In this document: piece after piece, positions 26,451 through 40,296 of the stretch
How the letters are laid out: every line of letters starts with the position of its first letter
How positions within the stretch are numbered: the first letter of the stretch is position 1
Origin: Lucifuga dentata
Lineage: Eukaryota > Chordata > Actinopteri > Ophidiiformes > Bythitidae
Reading direction: 5' to 3'
Length of the DNA: 64,000 nucleotides
Assembly: GCA_014773175.1 (NCBI GenBank)
Contig: VXCM01003196.1
Coordinates: 62,001 to 126,000 of the forward strand
Program-made: the position numbers and the translations under genes
Notes under the pieces: model-generated
What the model was told of the DNA's origin: nothing
Database searches by the model: none
The model's input: the letters and a program-made list of their open reading frames with translations, nothing else

Positions 26451-27058
26451 TTAAAGGACCATACCAGTGATTTTACATGTTTGAGCCCATTAAATACTCC
26501 CACATCCATATTATTTTACTGCCAAACTTTCCAAAACAAACAAAATTATTTTATTTTTTGCATTATTTTGCCAAATCCCCCTAATCTTTCAGAATCAAAT
26601 GCTCAGGTGATACACCCACCTTAATATTACATTTTTTTTTTTTTTTACCTGCTAATAGTGATGCATGACTTTAGAAGACAGTTTCTGGTAATATTCTCCT
26701 GGGACTGTATTCCCTGACAAAGACATGCATTTTCTTCTTTGTAGCTCTGTGTTAGATTGGCTAAATTAAATAACTTTGACAAAAAAAATGTAATAGAATT
26801 TTTTTTTCTTTTCTTTCTTTTTTTTTTTTTTGCAATGAATTACCTATCTCAAGCATGTTTCAGAATTTCTACAAATTGATTTTAATAGCATACTGGAATG
26901 AACTGAAACCAATGGCAGACTGGAAGGTAGGAAAAACAATTCTAAAATGTACCTGCTCCAGTCATATGTTTTGGGAAATAGTTGGCAATCATGTAACGTG
27001 CATGTGGGTTGTATGTCTTGTGCCTCAAACATGCAAAATCACTGGTATGATCCTTTAA
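26451..27058 (+). mobile_element. TTAA foldback MITE (family 2)
   Basis: TTAA-AGGACCATACCAGTG on the left, CACTGGTATGATCCT-TTAA on the right. The arms carry the family-2 sequence (CCCATTAAATACT.CCACAT). The interior has GGGACTGTATTCCCTG and GAACTGAAACCAATGGC. Confidence 0.85.
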
Positions 27059-29355
27059 ACCAATCAAAGAAGGCTACAGTAATGCATGGAGTCACTGTGG
27101 AGCCAATCAAAAGGTCTCCTGTTTATTTACACAGGGGTGACCTTTGAACTCAGCCTGTGCCTGCCAAGAGGTACGGTATTAGTCATGGTAACTTGGTGTG
27201 TGTGTGNGTGTGTGTGTGTGTGTGAAACCCCACACATTCCCTGCACATAGGAGGCACATTCCCTGCACATAGGAGGCACACACCTATTGATTTGTTTTCC
27301 ACCAAAACAGCTGGAGAGAGGTGAAGAGGTAAAGGTGGATGTGAGGCGCTGCTCCACACCTACCAGATGTTGCAGTACTGTGTGTAAAATCCAGGGGTGG
27401 GCGGGTGTGAGCCAGAGAAATGGCTGCTGATTTACTAATGACAGATGTGACACTACCTACACTGACTTCGAAGCACTTCCTCTGTTTTGAAAGCTCGCTC
27501 CACATGGGCTCATAAGTTTGCGTAGTGGCCCCGCTTGGGTGTTGAGGGCGATAACATTACCAGCATCCACCAAAGAAAGTAGGTACCAGAGACAGGAAAT
27601 GGAAATGGGGCATGATGAGAGCCAATAATGAAAAGAGTGTGAGAGACAAAGTGTTGGGATGGAATAAAAGAGAGACAGATGAGGAAGGGGGGAGTGCGAG
27701 ACAGAAAGAAGGAGAGAGAGAGGGAGAGTGTTGAGTGGTGAGGGTTAGGCCCGATTCCATTTCACTTAATGTAACCATGGGAGACTGGGAGCCCCAGCGA
27801 TGCCCACTCTGGGCTCTTTAATGTAAATAGCCGCTGCTGCCCCAACGCTCAGGCACATGTGAACACACCATAGCCGTGTTATATGATTCTGTCTAACCAA
27901 ACAGCACTCATAGACACAGAAATTCCTGCTCGGGCTCTTTTCCCATCACCGGAATGAGACGGGGGGGGGNACGGGGGGGGGATTGAAGGATGTCAGGGAA
28001 GGAGAGACAGAAAGACAGAGCAAGAGAGATCATGGTGGTGAGAGAGGAAACATTTCTTTGGCATGAGGCAAAATACAATTACCAGAGAGACATAGTTCTC
28101 TAAGACAGAAAAAAAAGTAATTTATGGAAGGAGGAAAATGAAGCAGAGATCTCCTGGAGTGAAAAGTTCACGATCTCTTCAGAAATGTCCTCTGCATTGA
28201 GTTCAGCGGTCTCTCTGGGACCCACAGTGCCATGACCTGATTGGCTGTCAGCCTGAGATTGAGGCGCCTGATTGGCTCTGGCACATTCCACATTCTAAGC
28301 CGCTTGAACTTACAGTACATTCCCATTAATGTCACCCTATCAAATTTTAGATGTTGTTTTCTATCTGCTGAAGACAGACGAAATGTGCAAAATTTGTCCG
28401 AACGCCAAGTTAAGGAGGATCAAAAAAATGTTTTAGCTTAATAGCTGTGACTGCTGCTACAAAACAGGCAAAAAGTCGCCTTGGTTATTCACATGATGAC
28501 AATACCAGCCAAATTGTGCCTTTCCTTCTTATGTCACTGATAACATCCAACTATATTGTGAAAAGTTCAACTTCACAGTTTATGTATATTTCCACGTGCA
28601 CTGGTCCAAATCTCACTACCATCAGTCATCGGCCACGTCACATGTGTCAAATCGTAACATTCAGCCCTGGCAGCCCACGCTCCGTCACCCCGCTGGCCAA
28701 AACAACACACTACATCCTTCCATTGTGCCCACCCTGGCAATTGCCTGCCCCTACATTGCGCCTCCTCGGCCCCGCGATCTGGGCATATGTGTGGGTGCCA
28801 TCCTGTCCCAGGTGTGATGCGTGTGTTGTCACGTGTGTGTGTGCCGCCAGGCCAGCAGCGAAGGGAAGCGGACGTTCACACATGCATGCATAAGCGGGAG
28901 TCCATTAAGCCCCATGTTAAACAAACTCAACATGTGCCGCTTCCTTTTCCTATAACGGAGAGCTTTTATCCACACTGACCCAGAGGCTAGCAGCTAGAGG
29001 GCCAGGCCTGCGCTAAGAGTTGAAAGACAAGTGCGGACCCTGAGGTGACTTCATGTAGGTGAAAGGTCAAAGACGATGTCACTGCCAATTATAACAGTTC
29101 CTCTGCACTGGCTGACACGCTGGAGCAGATGGATGAGTGGCAATGCATCAGACGCTACGTTTCTCAAAACTCACCAGCAGCCAATCTGCTACTCATATGT
29201 GATAATAGAGACAAATTTCTATTTTAAGCCTAGCAATAATAGCGCAGTTGCTAATAACAAAAATATGTTTTGTATTAAATCTGGACATAATAAATCAGGT
29301 TTTTATCCCACTTCTATCCTTGGTGTTAGATTTGATGCTAAGTTGTTTTAAACAG

Positions 29356-29369
29356 GATAGATAGATAGG

Positions 29370-29462
<93 letters not shown>

Positions 29463-29570
29463 ACTCATTCCCAGGGAAATTCATATGTCCAGTCACTCAC
29501 AACAGTAACAGTAATATAAAAAACATGTAAAATATATAATATAAAATATGCTGAGATATACTGAGACCCA
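29356..29570 (-). mobile_element. Retroposon tail with (GATA)n/(TTGA)n
   Basis: Read on the minus strand, a GAATTTCCCTGGGAATGAGT block runs into (TCAA)n and then (ATCT)n. That is the usual arrangement of a teleost LINE/SINE 3' end. The body to the right is not classified. Confidence 0.45.
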
Positions 29571-29592
29571 GTATATTTTCTATAAAATATAC

Positions 29593-29595
29593 TGA

Positions 29596-29663
<68 letters not shown>

Positions 29664-29664
29664 A
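29593..29664. repeat. (AAAG)n microsatellite
   Basis: About 18 tandem AAAG units. Confidence 0.95.
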
Positions 29665-30751
29665 CAAGGTTGGACATGAGATTGTTTTGTTTTGTCACAG
29701 CTCTATTTATTGTACCTGAAATCCTCGGTGCAGCCCCGGCCAGGTTAGCCAGGCGCCATGAATCCTGTCTTCTCTTGTTTATCAAACCTCAGCATCAGGC
29801 ACAGACCTGCTGCTCATGCAAAATTCCAACTGATCCTGAAGTACCAAACTCGGGGTTTTGTACTAAAGACCTGGCGGAGCACCAACAGCAACTTCAGTGC
29901 TGTTGGGAAGATGAGGATGGAAAGCAGCCAGACCTAGTGGCAGATGAACAAATGAGCTCATGTACCAAGGAATTGACATGAATGAAAGAAGCAAATGTGA
30001 AAGGAGAAAAGTGTGAATGAAGAAGAGGTGTCATGCGTGACTCAGGGGTAATGTGAAGGGAGGAGCCAGCAATAACGTCTTTCTCTGGAGCAACTCGACC
30101 ACAGAGAGCTGCCTGACACCTACCAATGAATACGTGGCTTTGTCATGACTGCATTTGGTTGAAGTCACAATTCAGACGTTTGCACACGCTCCTTCCTCCA
30201 GGTTAAGAGAATGAATTGGAAACAATGGAATCTAATGGAAACAAAATGGCCACACTTCCACAAAAATTTTTTTGGAAAATTGAAAAAACTGAACCCATTT
30301 CTGCTAATAGTCACATCACAACAAACGGCTATGGACATTACTCAGCAGTATATTATTCAAAACAGTCCCCAAATGCAGACCATGCCTCTGCAGTGCATGT
30401 ACAAATTTCCAAAACAGATATGGATTTTATCTATTCCACATTTTGGATTTGGGAAATTGGACCATAATTCTTTGTCAGTTTTCTCAGTAAACATCTTAAA
30501 ATTTCAAATGAATCTCATAAATAATGCACATTACAGTATTTCTGAACATTAACAAGGCATTAAAAAAATGTACACGCACACACACACACATACACACAGT
30601 GTAGTGCTAGTGTGGTATTGGTGGTAATTTGATCATGGAGGGGACTTTTCAGAGGAAAGCAGCTCAAAGCTAAGTGAGAGCAGCTGATGTTGCATCATAC
30701 TTCAAACATTCTTCAAATTAACAATATGTCAAAGGCTATGGAGTGCTCTCT

Positions 30752-30753
<2 letters not shown>

Positions 30754-30816
<63 letters not shown>

Positions 30817-30830
30817 ATACTCACACACTC
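30754..30830. repeat. (CA)n microsatellite
   Basis: Long CA tract ending in degenerate TCACACA units. Confidence 0.95.
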
Positions 30831-31188
30831 ACACACACTCTCAGATCTCCTTATGATAAGGAGTAACTCCACCACCTCTGAAGCTATGTCCACTCTGTGT
30901 CAGGCTGATATGACGAGAAAGCTTTATGCTCTTCCCCAACATGTACACATGCACCATGGGACACGAGAGCATGGACACCAAACCATCAGGTCAGAAATAA
31001 TGCACTCTCAATATTTCTAATACATTAACTCTATTATCAAAAGATTATGTTCTGATGCAGCAGGGGGGAGATTCTCACCAGTGGCGGACGTTGCAGATGT
31101 TTCTGAAACCGTCTGAGGCCAGCTGTTGGAATGTTTTCCCACTGCATGAAGAGACAAGGGCAGCAACACTATTGGCTGCCCCCACCGG

Positions 31189-31212
31189 GTCATGTGACCT
31201 GGGTCATGTGAC
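31189..31212. promoter_or_regulatory. Pair of GTCATGTGAC E-box motifs
   Basis: Two identical GTCATGTGAC words start at 31189 and 31203, 14 bp apart, next to an ATTGGCTG (CCAAT-like) word. The motif matches the M-box/CLEAR-type sites bound by MiT/TFE bHLH-ZIP factors. No gene start is visible nearby, so any role as an enhancer is inference. Confidence 0.3.
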
Positions 31213-31670
31213 CGAGGAGAACCTGACTGGTGGGCTTGGCAGCTGACTGTCGCTGCTGCGGTCATCCCAACCGGGCCGGCCCACATGGACCGGGCCACTG
31301 ATCTGAGGCCAAAGAGAGAGGGGAGGTGACTGTCAGCCACATCAAAGCCTGGAGCCTCCCACTCACTGGGGATCCACGGTCAGCAGGCCCAGAGATTCAC
31401 TATGATGCAGGACACTGAGGACACTCATGCAGATGGACACACACCAGCACACATCTACGCACGCTGTGGTGTGTAACCAGAGTGTTAGTCTCATTCTGCC
31501 AGCTTTGTGTCATTTTCATTCTGTCTTTCAACAGTAAAAAAAAAAAAAAANAAAAAAAAAAAAAAAAGAAAAACATCGTGACAAATCATTTTGTCTCGTA
31601 TTTTGCACTTGTCTGAGCTATGATATGAATGAAAAATTCTATTAAAAAAACTGTGAGATTGCATGGGTAT

Positions 31671-32238
31671 TTAAAGGACCATACCAGCGGTTTTGCATAT
31701 TTGATCCCAATGAATGCTACTGGCATATATTTTACATTACTGAAAACCGTTATCCAAAATATAAAACCATATTTAAGTCGTGTTTATGCCAAATCCTCTA
31801 ATCTTTCAAAATCAAATGTTCACACCCACCATAATATTCAATATTTTGAATGCAAACATGCACACACAATTATCGAAGCCACAGTTGTATTAATTTCTTT
31901 GGTAAAAGCAATCTTTTTTTTCCTAGGACTATATTCCCTGGTGGAGACATTTTCTTCTGGGTAGCTCCATGTTGGACCAATTAAATTATAACTTTGACAA
32001 AAAATAATACTAGGATATTGTTTGCTGTGATAGATTACTGATCTGAAGCACGTTTCAAGTCCCTACAAGTTGATTTTAAAAGTGTACTGGAATGAATTGA
32101 AACCAATGGTGGTCTGGAAGGCAGGAAAAACAAATCAAAAATTTATTGCTCCAGTGTTTTTTATTTATTTATTTATTTATTTATTTATTTTTTGGGGGAA
32201 AAGCTCAAGCATGCAAAACCTCAGATATGGTCCTTTAA
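31671..32238 (+). mobile_element. TTAA foldback MITE (family 2)
   Basis: TTAA-AGGACCATACCAGCG on the left, AGATATGGTCCT-TTAA on the right. The interior has GGACTATATTCCCTGGTGG and GAATTGAAACCAATGG. A (TTTA)n expansion at about 32160-32190 replaces part of the right arm. Confidence 0.85.
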
Positions 32239-32379
32239 GCAGTTATATCTTATTTAGAAGTTTCAAATGTGTTTAAATATTTCACAATAGAAGCGCTTGA
32301 ACTCAAAATAAGGACAAGTTGATTGATACAATGCTGTCTAATCTCAAAAATAAAGTTCTAATAATTATTTAAATGAGTG

Positions 32380-32419
<40 letters not shown>

Positions 32420-33765
32420 CACACAGACAGACACACTACACCATGTCTGATAACCAGACATGACCATTTCAAAGTTGACACTCCTGGAATATTCCCTATC
32501 TATACGCTCTGTACTCATTCTGTATCTTTGCAATATTTTCTTCATGTTTCTGGCTTTTCTGGTGAACTGTCAGAGGCAGTATAACAGAAGCGTACCTGCA
32601 GACATCTGAACAGGTGCTAACTGGGTAATCATCAAAGCAGCAAGGTCAACTGTAGCTGATTTATTGGAAGGCAGCTCGGCTCGAAGTGATTGGTGCTGAC
32701 AGACACGTCTAAACATCTCTAATGTTGGCTGCTAATTATGATTAAACCCTTCTACAGAGCACTGACAAGCAATATAATATATGAATGCACCGTGTCTGAG
32801 TGTGTACTTTGCATGTGTGCATGAGAAAAAGAATCTATGTATGAAGAGAGTGATGTACAAAAAGTGAAAGAGTGTGAAACATCTTGTGACGTTACACTTC
32901 AACATCCAAAGGGTGAAAGACTTGACCATTGTAATTTCATATTTTCATGTAGAAAAACTACAAGTGCATTTTCTCCAATCAAGAGCCCAATGATGATTAT
33001 TTGGACATCTTAATTTTTTCCCTAAAGATATGATCTGAATGACAAGAACAGAATAAAGAATAAAGAATATTTGTGCACTTTCACACATTTTACACATTCA
33101 TTTAATTGGCTTTTGAGCAGCAAGACGTCTGCCAGAACCTCATTTCTGAGCCAAACCAAATCAGATCAACCTTTGCACCTCGTGGAGCTCCAAATTTGTC
33201 TGCAGAGATGAATATCTGTACCAGCATGTGGTAGAATAATACACTGATTTTTGATAGTAATAATGTATAAGAATAAAATAATATTACATAGGAGCATTCA
33301 AGCTAAATAATTTTCAGACCAGAACAAACATTTTCTTATACACAATATTTCAAAGTTGTTTGGAACATTTGTAGAACTCAGGTGAGGATGGTTGTGTTAT
33401 CGCCTCCTGATGCGCCGCCTGAAGCGGTGCAACGCCCTCTAGTGGTCGGTAATAACAGCTCAATGTGATTTAGAACTGTGGAGAGATGTAGGAAAAAAAT
33501 ATAACAACATAAAGATGAGATTTAATCAGACATGAATTTGGGTGAAATCATGTTATATGTGTATAAAAGAAGAGGAAGTGAAAGATGAAGATGAAAGTTA
33601 AAAAAAAAAGAGAAAAGAAATCCAGGTCAAAAAAAAAAAANAAAAAAAAAAAAAGAAAAAGAAAAAAAGTGTGGAGTTAAAAGGGAGAGGAATGAATGAA
33701 TGAGTGTGTGGCCTGATGTGGACCAGCTGTGATGGCTGCCAGGAATTTGTATCTGTGCTTGTTTG

Positions 33766-33809
<44 letters not shown>

Positions 33810-35277
33810 TGAGTGTGTGTGTGTGAACAGAGTTTACAGCCGCAGATTTGCCATCAGGGAGTCAGTAGAACTCTCTGTCCACCTCCCTCTTTCTCTCTGT
33901 TGTTTTTCCACAAACCCCTCTCATCTTATTTCATATCAAAATGAAATAAAACAATAATCATTATTAAGAAAAATCCTACAAATTTCTTTTCCCTCTTATT
34001 TTTCCTTTACTTTTATTTAAAGGACCCAGTGGAATAAAGCTGAAGTTTTTGCCATTGAAATTATGCATACTAAAATGATGTGAGTTTATTCTTCACTGCA
34101 GAACTAATAAATATAAATAATTTCTATCAATAAATCTGTTAAAGAGGATGTTCTTTCTTCACTCATCAGTTTCATTCATCCATATTATCAGTATGTAATA
34201 TTCATGGCTATCAAAATTAAACACCCTCCTAAATGCATGAATGAATAATTTTACTCAGTATCATTTGTGAGAGCTTGCAATTTTTATTACACAATATTTC
34301 ACAAAAATATTTCCACAAAAAATGGCCAAAGTAACTTGTATATTTTCCCAACCATAGTTGTTTTAGGCATAAAATAATCAAAATACAGAACTGCACAATA
34401 CATTATATCCCACAAAGTTACCTCTCCAGGCATATTGTGTGTCACACCTAACAAGTTCAACCAAACAGTTATGATTTTTATATGTGGCCTTGCAATTTTT
34501 ACTCCAAATAACTGCATTGACATTTTTCAGAAAAGCTGTTGTAAATTAATCACTTAAAACTGTAAGGTCCTCTTAGAACTAATTGACTTTTAATTGGCTA
34601 ATTCTGACCAATTCATTTAATATTTGTTTGTAAAATAGATTTTTAAGAGTTAAGAAGTGATTTTTTTTTAAATTTTAAAGTAGTTTATGTATTTTATCTC
34701 ATGGCTTTTTTAAATAAGAAAAAATATAGAAAAAAAACTTCTGTTAAGATATCAAAGTGAAAGTACTAGTATTGATGTTGCTATTTTTTGAGTTGTAGTA
34801 TTGTTGCTGTAGTTGCAAACTGTCTTATATTCACCGTTTGTTCCATCTCCCCTTAAAATATTCCATCTGATTAAACAAATTTTTTTAATAAATGTAAAAA
34901 TGTATTAAACATTCTGAGAGATGGGTATATGCAGCATATAACCATGATGGGTGACGTTAGGTCATTAGTTTACAGCAACAGACACACACATACATACAAC
35001 TACATACACACCCACACTCCATCTTTTCTCAACACTGAAGGACAACAACAACAACAGCTGTTAGTGTCTTGCGTGTAACTTTATTTCCCCCCCAGCCTCA
35101 GTGCGGCGGCCCCTCCCTCTCCTGTACATTCTGCCGTGACAGACATGACAGTTATTAATCACCTTTTCTTCCGCCTATTCCCAAACCGACCCAGGATGCA
35201 AAGGGCTGCTGGTCGGGAGCCGGGAGCCTGTGGCTAAAATTAGAGGCCTGCTCAATCAACAGCCTGATTTAGTGGTA

Positions 35278-35314
<37 letters not shown>

Positions 35315-36072
35315 CTCTAAGTGCTGGAGTAGATCAGAAGACTGATCCCACTGGATTTCCTGTTCCTGTGGGTTACTGATTTTGCCCACTGTCACTGAAC
35401 TGAACATTTCTTTTAATGAACATAATGTAAAAAGCAACTTCCCCCATCCACTCCCCCCCACCCCTCTACACACACATATGCCAAACACCACCCAGCCAGC
35501 CAGAGGTGACCTTTAGCCTTTTGGAAAGCTGGGTGTTAGCGACCTTATCAGTGCCACGCTCCCCCTGTCACCTCATCTCACCCTGCCTACCTCAACCCCG
35601 CTTACCTACTCCAATCTGGAATTATAAAAATAACAAAGTGTGAGGGAGGAGGGAGGAGTGTGTGCTGCTTCTCGCGTTGCATGTAAACCCCTCAAACCCT
35701 GCCAGCTGGGGGTTTTAGTTGGAAACCAATGAAGATGGAGGTGTNTGTAAACCCCTCAAACCCTGCCAGCTGGGGGTTTTAGTTGGAAACCAATGAAGAT
35801 GGAGGTGTGTGTGGCAGCATTTCAGGTTTATGCGGGGGGTCAGCAGGGGTAAAGGTGAGGTGAAAGTCAGGTCGGTTTTTGGGTGTAACAATGAAATCCA
35901 GCAACATTTTAATGCATCATCAAATTATTCACTATCTGTTTTGCAAAAAAAAAAAAAAAAAAAAAAGTATAAAAGCTTTGCAAAAGCAAATTGTGAAAAA
36001 AGCATTAAACACATGCAAACCTTCCACTAGATCAAAAAAAATAACATTTATTTTCAAGGCCCCACTTTAGCC
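32239..36072. other. Intergenic
   Basis: No gene recognised. CA/TG microsatellites at 32385-32418, 33768-33800 and 35282-35312. Poly-A N join at 33641. A 63-bp false duplication lies around the N at 35745. A non-repetitive GC-richer stretch at about 35080-35275 contains TGACAG and TAATCA homeodomain-type words. Confidence 0.5.
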
Positions 36073-36575
36073 TTAAAGGACCATACCACCTATTTTGCAT
36101 GTTTGAGGCTAATATATTCAATTTTCATACAAGCAATGTTACTGACAATCATTTCCCAAAGCATACTACTGGAACAGTGAGTTAAAAAGTTTTTCCTACC
36201 TTCCAGACCTCCATTGGTTTCAGTTCATTCTGGTACGCTATTAAAATCAANTTTTTTTTTTTTTTTTTTTAAAGTTACGTAATTTTAGCATTTAAATGCA
36301 ATAAAAAGCACGGAGTGAATGTATGTCTCCATCGGGGAATATAGTCCCAGAAGACCTGCATTTAACATTTAAACAACCTTGACTTTACAAGGCTGCGTAA
36401 CTATTAGGTGAAACATCGATTTTTAAGGTGGGTGTATCACTTGAATGTTTGATTTTGAAAGGTTAAGAGGTTTTGCAAAAAAAAAAAAAAAAAAAAANAT
36501 TGTCAGCAACGTAACATGTATGAAAATTGAATATATTAGGCTCAAACATGCAAAATGGCTGGTATAATCTTTTAA
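36073..36575 (-). mobile_element. TTAA foldback MITE (family 1), inverted
   Basis: Bounded by TTAA. Its interior runs in the opposite sense to 18235-19640 and 38253-38852 (CTACCTTCCAGACCTCCATT first, AACATCGATTTTTAAGGTGG later). Two N joins (36251 and 36498) lie in its T and A runs. Confidence 0.85.
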
Positions 36576-37852
36576 AGACAGCAGCCTATAGAGTGAATTC
36601 TCTCTTTCCTCCTGTTTTGCTTTGCAGAACTCAAAACTCACCCAACGTTCTAAAGTCAGAAAGTGTAAATAAGTATGTTTGCAGTATTTGTTAGCTGTGT
36701 AAACAGTTGTGAGTGTAAGAATTCTGAGAATACTGCCTTAGTATTTTCTTTCAGTGTCTAGCACATGATTTTATATGCAGGGTTGCACATCATTCTTTCA
36801 GTCTGAGTACCAAGACATCTATGTTGGTATGAATTTTTATTGGGTGATTGCTTTATTTAACAAGCCAAAGATGTCCAGCCTCATCTTTGCAGTGGTCAAT
36901 TCTTAACTTCTCCTGCTGTAGTCTGATGAAGATGAGCTGCAAAATACTTCCAATATCAACATTTTAAGGAATCAAAGACGGCACTTCAAACTCTTGGTGC
37001 GGTTGTGCTGTCACCACTGTGACAAGTTGGATCTGATTGGCTGATCATCATCATCATCAGAAGCCTCCAATTTATCAGCAATCTGCCTCCATGCAGACAT
37101 CTAACATCATCAAACTTCTCAAATTTTGCAAAGGTTTCTTGCTCGCTGCATGTTTCTATTCATTTAGGTTTTCATCACTTTGAGTTCAGGCTGTTTGTGT
37201 GCTGCTTGAGGAAAAAACAGGAAGTGGTTCTCTACTGGCGGCAGGTGTCTCTTTTTTCTCAATGTAAGAACTGAAACGTGATACTAGTGTTATTAGCATT
37301 GCTGAATATATTTAATAGAACAGAATATTTTGGAGATTGTAGTGAAGTTGCAGTTTTCTGTAATGAGTTTAGCAACCATAATGGACTTCAGCTCCCAAAA
37401 TGCTTGGCAGTTGTTGAAATGAAATGAGAGAGTTGTTCTGGCAGAATGGAAAAGTTATTGGAATCAACTTGTTGTACTCATGAAGTTATTGTAAAGGAAA
37501 TATACCTCCAAAGAAAATAGTAAAATAACATCCATGCAACGATGATGTGTTAAATGTCTTTACAACAGGTGAACATGTTTGGCTGCTGCAAAATTTCAAG
37601 ATAGATTAAATTGATTTCATTACAGCCATTGAGGGTGTGCATGCAGCCCAATTTACATGATACACTTGGACTCATGGTGGATAGTGTCTGATGATGGCAA
37701 GCTTGATAGAATATTGTTATAATTATCACAGTTGCATATGTTTTAGATGACTAATTAAAAAAATACTTTAAATGCTGTCTACTTTATCAAATCTTTCAGT
37801 TTCCTCCACTGTGATGAATATGTGTGGTTGAATTAGGTTACGATAAGCATTT

Positions 37853-37888
<36 letters not shown>

Positions 37889-37999
37889 CAGAAGTCAGTG
37901 AATATAAATGGATGGAGGTCAGTAAAGGCCAGTAGCTCCAGAGGAACTCAAGGTCATACCTATTACATTGTTTCACTTCAACACTTCTCACTGCCTCTT

Positions 38000-38039
<40 letters not shown>

Positions 38040-38252
38040 CATTGTCACTCAGGAATAAATATCAAAGTCAGCAGCTTTGACTTTGGTGTCAAATCTTACC
38101 TTTATCCTAAAAGGACAAGAATTGTGCCAACTTGTTGAGATTATTCCACTTAACTCCAAAATAGAAACAAATTTCGTGTGGAATAAACTAACTAACTAAC
38201 TAACTAAATCCTGTGGATGAGGCTTGATTCTTGAAAGTCATCGTTTAACAGC
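36576..38252. other. Intergenic
   Basis: No gene and no large repeat recognised apart from a TG microsatellite at 37854-37887, a CA tract at 38004-38034 and a short CTAA repeat near 38190. Confidence 0.5.
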
Positions 38253-38852
38253 TTAAAGGACCATACCAGCCCATTTTGCATGTTTGAGCCTAGTATATTC
38301 AATTTTCATACATGTTACGTTACTGACAATCATTTCCCAAAGGATAAAATCATATTTCAGCTTTCCTGATATTTTGCAAAATCTCTTAATCTTTCAAAAA
38401 TCAAATATTCAAGCGATACATCCACCCTAAAAATCGGTGTTTTGCCTGCTAATAGTTATGCAAAATTATGAAGTCACAGTCATTTAAATTTTTTGGTAAA
38501 AGCAGGTCTTTTTTTGGGACTATATTCACCTGTAGAGACATACATTCACTCTATGCTTTTTATTGTGCTTAAATGCTAAAATTACGGAACTTCAAATAAT
38601 CCTGAATACATGTGATGTTCGCGATGATGGATTACCTATTTACCTATCCTAAGAACTTTACAAGTATCAACAAGTTGATTTTAATAGTGGACAAGAATGA
38701 ACTGAAACCAATGGCGGTCTGGAAGGTAGGAAAAACATTTTAATTATCAGTTCCAGTAGTATGCTTTGGGAAATGATTGTCAGTAATGTTACATGTACGA
38801 AAATTTAATATATTAGACTCAAACATGCAAAATGGGCGGTATGGTTCTTCAA
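38253..38852 (+). mobile_element. TTAA foldback MITE (family 1)
   Basis: The clearest near-full copy without an insertion. The left arm runs TTAA-AGGACCATACC through CATGTTTGAGCC, and the right arm mirrors it to GGTATGGTTCT. The interior has AAATCGGTGTTTTGCCTGC, ACATACATTCACTC and GAACTGAAACCAATGGCGG. Confidence 0.85.
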
Positions 38853-39265
38853 CAGATTTAGGCATGTTCCCATATGCTTTTTTGGATTTGTCTGACATGA
38901 AATAATCTGAATCTTCAGGGTTTTTTTTTTTCTCTGCTGAAACAGTGTATCTTTGTCCTGTGAGTTCTCTCTTATCAAACATATGCTAAATGGCCTTCAA
39001 GTGCAACAGAACTGTTCTGTATCGCTGCAGGTTTATCAGAAATTACATTCCTTCTCCCCCACCATCAAGAAAACCTGCAGTCCGCTCTGTGGATTAAAGC
39101 TTCCATTTAACTTTATGAACAAAAGGCCTCAACACTTTTTGTTTTTATTTCTACATTTTCTTCAACAGTTTTCATCAAGAAAAGGTGAAATGATGTCATC
39201 CGGCAGATTTTTGCTTTTGATTAATGGGAATTAAAACTGACTTCATGAGATTTTTTTTTTTTTGN

Positions 39266-39326
<61 letters not shown>
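39266..39326. repeat. (GT)n microsatellite
   Basis: Uninterrupted GT tract directly after an N. Confidence 0.95.
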
Positions 39327-39327
<1 letters not shown>

Positions 39328-39653
39328 CAGTGAAAACTACAGAGATCATAAATTTCAATGCCAGATTAAATAAACATTTTTCTCTTTCACACATTGAACT
39401 TTCTGAATAATTGAATCGTCTTCAGAGGGTGATAGTGGACTGTTTTGGAGGTAATGTCACTGTGCCCTCTGCCTCCTTCTCTCCCTCCTCTCCTTTATCT
39501 CCCCCTCATGACTCGTATCACTGCATCTCCTCTGGCCTCCTATCTGCCCTTGCTCCCTTCCTCAGTCCTCTGTTCAAAGAAGGGAGGAGTTGGGGAGTTA
39601 AACTGGCCTTGAGTATCCAATCCCAAGCCACAACATCTTGTACACAGGTGCAT

Positions 39654-39707
<54 letters not shown>

Positions 39708-40296
39708 NTTTTTTTTTTTGCTACATGCATCAGACACCAGTACTGTATATTAATAAGACCTTGATATATGAATCCTGTTTTTTTTTTCCTCCTGTTTTAT
39801 TATTGCTTTCCTAATAACAAATACGACTTGGTCATCAATTTATTGGTCATCTTATTTTTCATATTTCAGTGTATTTCTGTGGATATTTCTTTTAAAGAAC
39901 ACGATTTTATTTGAGTTGTTAATTTAAAAAAATTTAATTTAATTTAATTTAATTTAAATATTTGTCATGACTCAGATGAGTCATGACAAATATGCACATT
40001 TATTTGATGGAGAATATCTAACTAGAAGATATTATCCAATCAGCCTTTTTTATAATCAGCCTGTGTTCCAATATTAATTAATTTCTAAAGGGATTTTTGA
40101 TGAGTTTTGAGCTGTAGTTTCAGCTATAGTTTCAAAAAGGTAAAACTTGCAGAGCAGTTTTCCAAACAGGACAATATTCCATGTTGATGTACTTTTAACA
40201 TATTTTCACTCATGATTTAATCTCAGAAAGATTTTTTTTATTACAGAAAAGAAGGTGACTTATTACATGTTCTTATATTATAGAGATTATTTCTTA

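Larger units (their letters stand above)
27059..31670. other. Intergenic
   Basis: No gene recognised. It holds a 24-bp tandem duplication at about 27232-27281, a G-run N join (27970), non-repetitive GC-richer stretches (28160-28330, 28590-29200 and 31020-31400), tetranucleotide arrays (29356-29461 and 29593-29664) and a CA array (30754-30830). Confidence 0.5.

Noticed and set aside
28447..28893. 148-codon frame on the + strand
   Set aside because: GC-richer region with two overlapping frames. The composition and lack of a recognisable domain argue against coding, so it was kept only as part of a candidate non-coding island.
29356..29461. CRISPR-like array
   Set aside because: Simple GATA and TTGA tandem repeats with no spacers, in a eukaryotic genome.
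30211..30552. 113-codon frame, overlapping an 83-codon frame
   Set aside because: AT-rich, no recognisable domain, and two overlapping frames open by chance. Perhaps repeat-derived, but nothing supports a gene.
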